This document shows positions 13,016 to 15,380 of a stretch of 15,380 nucleotides of DNA, in pieces. Each line of letters starts with the position of its first letter. Positions within the stretch are counted from its first letter, which is position 1. Position numbers and translations under genes: made by a program. The DNA comes from Patescibacteria group bacterium (lineage in GTDB: Bacteria; Patescibacteriota; Microgenomatia; UBA1400; MFAQ01), in contig JAHJQJ010000029.1 of assembly GCA_018819325.1 (NCBI GenBank), positions 1 to 15,380 on the forward strand. The letters run 5' to 3'. The notes under the pieces were generated by a model. That model saw only the letters and a list, made by a program, of their open reading frames with translations, was not told the origin of the DNA and searched no databases.

Positions 13016-15380
13016 TTAGTCATAACAATTAAATTTATAAATAATTATCTCACCTGTGTCAAAGATTGGAGTGAGGCAGGTTTTTTGAAGGTTAATTTGA
13101 AGTTGGGAAATGGGAGTGGTGTATATATATTTAATGTTTTCGGTTTGTAAAAAATTCTTGACCCAAGTTGGGTCTTGGGTTTGATAAAATCTTTGGACAT
13201 TCTTGACTCTTTCTTTGTAATCAAAGCCGGTAATGTCTAAGTTGATTAAATCTGACAAATACTCTGGTTGACCAGATATGGCAGAGATGTAGGCGGTGGT
13301 GGTATAGGCGTAAAGTGGTTTTGGTTCTGGGAACTGCCTGGATTTTGATTTACTAAAGATTGGAGAGATAACTATACCTTTTTCTTGACTCTTTAGGGTT
13401 TCTAGGGCTTGAAGCTCCGTGAAGCTTATTTTTGAGGCGGAGTAAGGGGTGATGTAATCCCTTAAGGTACCTATGGTGGTTGGGAGAGTTAGGCCAAAAA
13501 CTAGAATCCAGGTAATTAATGACCGCTTTTTTGATGAAATTGCCTGAGCGGTGAAGATGCTTAAGAAAAATAGAGAGTAGTAGGAAAATTGGATGGTGTT
13601 CCAAGGGTTGTTTGCTTGGATAAAAAGAAGTGGGATTATTAGGCCGAGGAGAATGATTGATTTGACCAACCTAAAAGATTCCACATCTGAACAGTCGCTC
13701 AAAGCGCCAGATTCCGATGAGAAATCTTTCTTTAGGATGTTGAGTAAGCCTATTACTCGAACACCTAAGTTACCCAAAAGGTATATTATTAAGGCCAAAG
13801 AGTTAACAATAAATAACTTGATATATACTCCGTTTGCTTCATATACTTGCCAGGCTTGAGCTAGTTTTTGCCAATTTAATTTGTCTTGAGCGGCGATTAA
13901 ACTTTTTGGGAACCAGAGAGGAGAAAATACAAAAGGAGATCCTTGGAGACCTAGGGTTGGCAGAGACAGCAAAAGACCAACCAAACCAACGCCGATTAGT
14001 AATTTTATTTCTCTTAGGATTAGTAGAGATAATAAGAGCAGAATGAAGGCGTAGATTTTTACTTGGGCCAGAAGACCGCCGAGGAGGATTAAAAAGATGA
14101 ATTTACCATTCGCTGTGTATAGATTGAGGAAGATGAGGAGTAAGGCTATGGAGAAAGCAAATGGGGGGTTTAAAAATATGGAGACTGACTGATTCATCCA
14201 AAAAAGAGACTCACCTGCAAACAGATTACCTGACTTTAAAAGAGTAAAGACGAAACCAAATGAGCCCGCTAGAAATGATAAAAATAATGAAAGATGAATA
14301 GCTGGTTTTGAAAACTTCCAACTTGAAAGAAGTTTGATTAATTGAGAGACGATTACTGCCAGCAAAACAATTGGAAGATAGCGAAGGAGAAGTAAGGCTG
14401 GCTGTAATCCAAAGAGTTTTGAAATTAAGGCAAGTACCCAGTCTACCCCTAGATGATAGTTTTGTAGTACTTGGCCAGATATCTGAGGATGAGAAAGACT
14501 AAACAGGTTGTCTTTTAAGGAGTTTATAAGTGACAGGTGAAAAATGGCGTCGTGGCCGTTGGGCCCCCAGAGGCCGAGCCCGAATGAATAGATTTGGCCA
14601 GAGAAGACTACTGGTATTAAAGTTATAAAACCAAGTATTAACCCTAGAAAAATGGTTTTGGGTGGTTTTTTAGTAAAGGTTTTTAAGATAAGAAAGACGA
14701 ACAGAAAAATAAGAGCAAGCTTGATGACAAAGTAATTACTGTTGATGAGCCCAGAGAACGGTGGGGTTGGATTGATTAGCCATTGAGTAGAGTTTCTGGA
14801 AGTTTTTATTTTAATTTGATTGGATTGAAGACTAGGTGGAGAAAAGTTTTCAAAGATTATTTTTTTGGGTTCTGCCCTAAAAACTTTTTGACCATCTGTG
14901 ATGATAAGATCCCAGTACTCTGAAGTTATTTTTGCAGTTTCTAAATTTATATCTATAAATAGCGAGCTTTCCGGAAATTTAACTGAGTCAATTATGCCTT
15001 GAATCTCTTGATAACTTACTGTTTGAATGTTTTTTTGATGAAAATACTCACCGGTAATTTTTGGATTATAAACTCTGAAATCTATTATTTCTGCGTCTCC
15101 GTTGTTGGCTTGGCGTAATACTAAGCGGTAAAAAGGGTTTTGATACCAATAGACGTTATTGGCTATGAAAAATGAGGCGGGGGAGGTTTCTGGATATCGG
15201 GCTTTAATTAACTCACCTAGACTGGTGGTTGATCTTAGGGTTAGAGAGTAATTGTCTTGCTTATCCTTTAATTGCTTAACAAAGTTAGTGGCAAATTGTT
15301 TGGCGATTTCGGTGTTTTTTAAGCTGTCTTCTGTTTGAAAGAAAAGTTGATAGTTGTTGTCTAGGCGGATATTAATATGA
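13016..15380 (-). CDS. Large polytopic membrane protein, GT-C-like, 5' end outside window
   Basis: The frame is open without a stop from the right edge to TAA 13018-13016, at least 788 codons. A shorter start near 14365 would cut off protein-like sequence, so I reject it. The first ~200 visible residues are soluble and mixed alpha/beta (NVYWYQNPFYRLVL, IDFRVYNPKITGEYF, EYWDLIITDGQKVF). A TM helix follows (NYFVIKLALIFLFVFLIL, about 14690-14745), then an external loop GLWGPNGHDAIFHLSLINSL (about 14520-14580) and NYHLGVDWVLALISKLFGL, the acidic/His-rich first loop expected of GT-C enzymes, and then many hydrophobic helices. The C-terminal ~110 residues are soluble. The precise family and substrate are unknown. 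A palindromic element is inserted in frame at 13674-13729, between hydrophobic segments. Confidence 0.8.
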   Translation of the reverse strand, partial: HINIRLDNNYQLFFQTEDSLKNTEIAKQFATNFVKQLKDKQDNYSLTLRSTTSLGELIKARYPETSPASFFIANNVYWYQNPFYRLVLRQANNGDAEIIDFRVYNPKITGEYFHQKNIQTVSYQEIQGIIDSVKFPESSLFIDINLETAKITSEYWDLIITDGQKVFRAEPKKIIFENFSPPSLQSNQIKIKTSRNSTQWLINPTPPFSGLINSNYFVIKLALIFLFVFLILKTFTKKPPKTIFLGLILGFITLIPVVFSGQIYSFGLGLWGPNGHDAIFHLSLINSLKDNLFSLSHPQISGQVLQNYHLGVDWVLALISKLFGLQPALLLLRYLPIVLLAVIVSQLIKLLSSWKFSKPAIHLSLFLSFLAGSFGFVFTLLKSGNLFAGESLFWMNQSVSIFLNPPFAFSIALLLIFLNLYTANGKFIFLILLGGLLAQVKIYAFILLLLSLLILREIKLLIGVGLVGLLLSLPTLGLQGSPFVFSPLWFPKSLIAAQDKLNWQKLAQAWQVYEANGVYIKLFIVNSLALIIYLLGNLGVRVIGLLNILKKDFSSESGALSDCSDVESFRLVKSIILLGLIIPLLFIQANNPWNTIQFSYYSLFFLSIFTAQAISSKKRSLITWILVFGLTLPTTIGTLRDYITPYSASKISFTELQALETLKSQEKGIVISPIFSKSKSRQFPEPKPLYAYTTTAYISAISGQPEYLSDLINLDITGFDYKERVKNVQRFYQTQDPTWVKNFLQTENIKYIYTTPISQLQINLQKTCLTPIFDTGEIIIYKFNCYD
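13674..13729. repeat. Palindromic element inserted in frame in the large GT-C-like gene
   Basis: AAAGATTCCACATCTGA (13674-13690) and TCCGATGAGAAATCTTT (13713-13729) form a 17-bp inverted repeat with three mismatches around a 22-bp centre that contains ACAGTCGCT and the mini-stem CGCTcaaAGCG. It encodes a polar stretch (DFSSESGALSDCSDVESF) in a hydrophobic protein. The centre and the Ser-Asp-Cys codon phase match the element at 7282-7343; the arms differ. Confidence 0.6.

Noticed and set aside
13016..14365. A separate gene starting at a TTG near 14365
   Set aside because: The same frame continues upstream without a stop to 15380 with clear membrane-protein sequence and GT-C loop motifs.
14520..14585. 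GC-rich patch with short inverted GGCC/GGGC pairs
   Set aside because: It is explained by the conserved GLWGPNGHD codons; the arms are only 4 bp and no link to the other palindromes is visible.

Overview
This window is AT-rich, and every convincing gene reads on the minus strand. Genes are tightly packed, with ATGA overlaps, an abutting TAA/ATG pair and 7-23 bp overlaps. The content is almost entirely envelope-glycan machinery: five GT2 glycosyltransferases, one GT4 glycosyltransferase, three large polytopic membrane proteins of the GT-C/YfhO type, and one secreted protein resembling a degenerate polysaccharide deacetylase. Dense GT2/GT-C runs, a RhuM gene, an NYN-domain fragment, short hairpin repeats and a near absence of Shine-Dalgarno motifs suggest a small-genome bacterium of the Candidate Phyla Radiation (Patescibacteria, perhaps Microgenomates). 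That placement is inference from gene style; no marker gene is present. UGA and UAA are normal terminators here, which argues against the UGA-Gly code of Gracilibacteria/Absconditabacteria.

Layout in transcription order (right to left): a large GT-C-like membrane protein open at the right window edge (13016-15380); a consensus promoter followed at once by a strong leader hairpin (12904-12983); a 3'-truncated NYN gene; a scar holding the last ~96 bp of a second rhuM copy and the first ~75 bp of a second GT2 copy; intact rhuM (11440-12468); a WaaE-like GT2 (10507-11421); a WbbL-like GT2 (9592-10506); the deacetylase-like gene broken by one in-frame UAG (7802-9604); a PMT/ArnT-like GT-C enzyme (6301-7812); a 164-bp gap filled with hairpin repeats; a second WaaE-like GT2 (5309-6136); a GT4 (4261-5331); a YfhO-type protein (1875-4253); two more GT2s (987-1862 and 187-990); and an unclear coupled ORF at the left edge.

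The likely shared task is assembly of a surface polysaccharide or glycan on a lipid carrier. The cytoplasmic GT2/GT4 enzymes would add sugars from nucleotide donors, and the GT-C/YfhO proteins would transfer sugars from polyprenyl-phosphate donors on the outer face. RhuM and NYN are foreign to this theme and sit in a rearranged patch.

The most notable observations are: (1) a 188-bp direct duplication around rhuM that decapitates an NYN gene; (2) two palindromic elements inserted in frame in two different GT-C genes, both encoding Ser-Asp-Cys at the same repeat phase, comparable in style to Rickettsia palindromic elements; (3) a 600-codon gene interrupted by exactly one UAG; (4) a perfect 56-bp tandem repeat plus an inverted third unit of the same hairpin family abutting a stop codon; (5) a promoter whose transcript would begin in a terminator-like hairpin.
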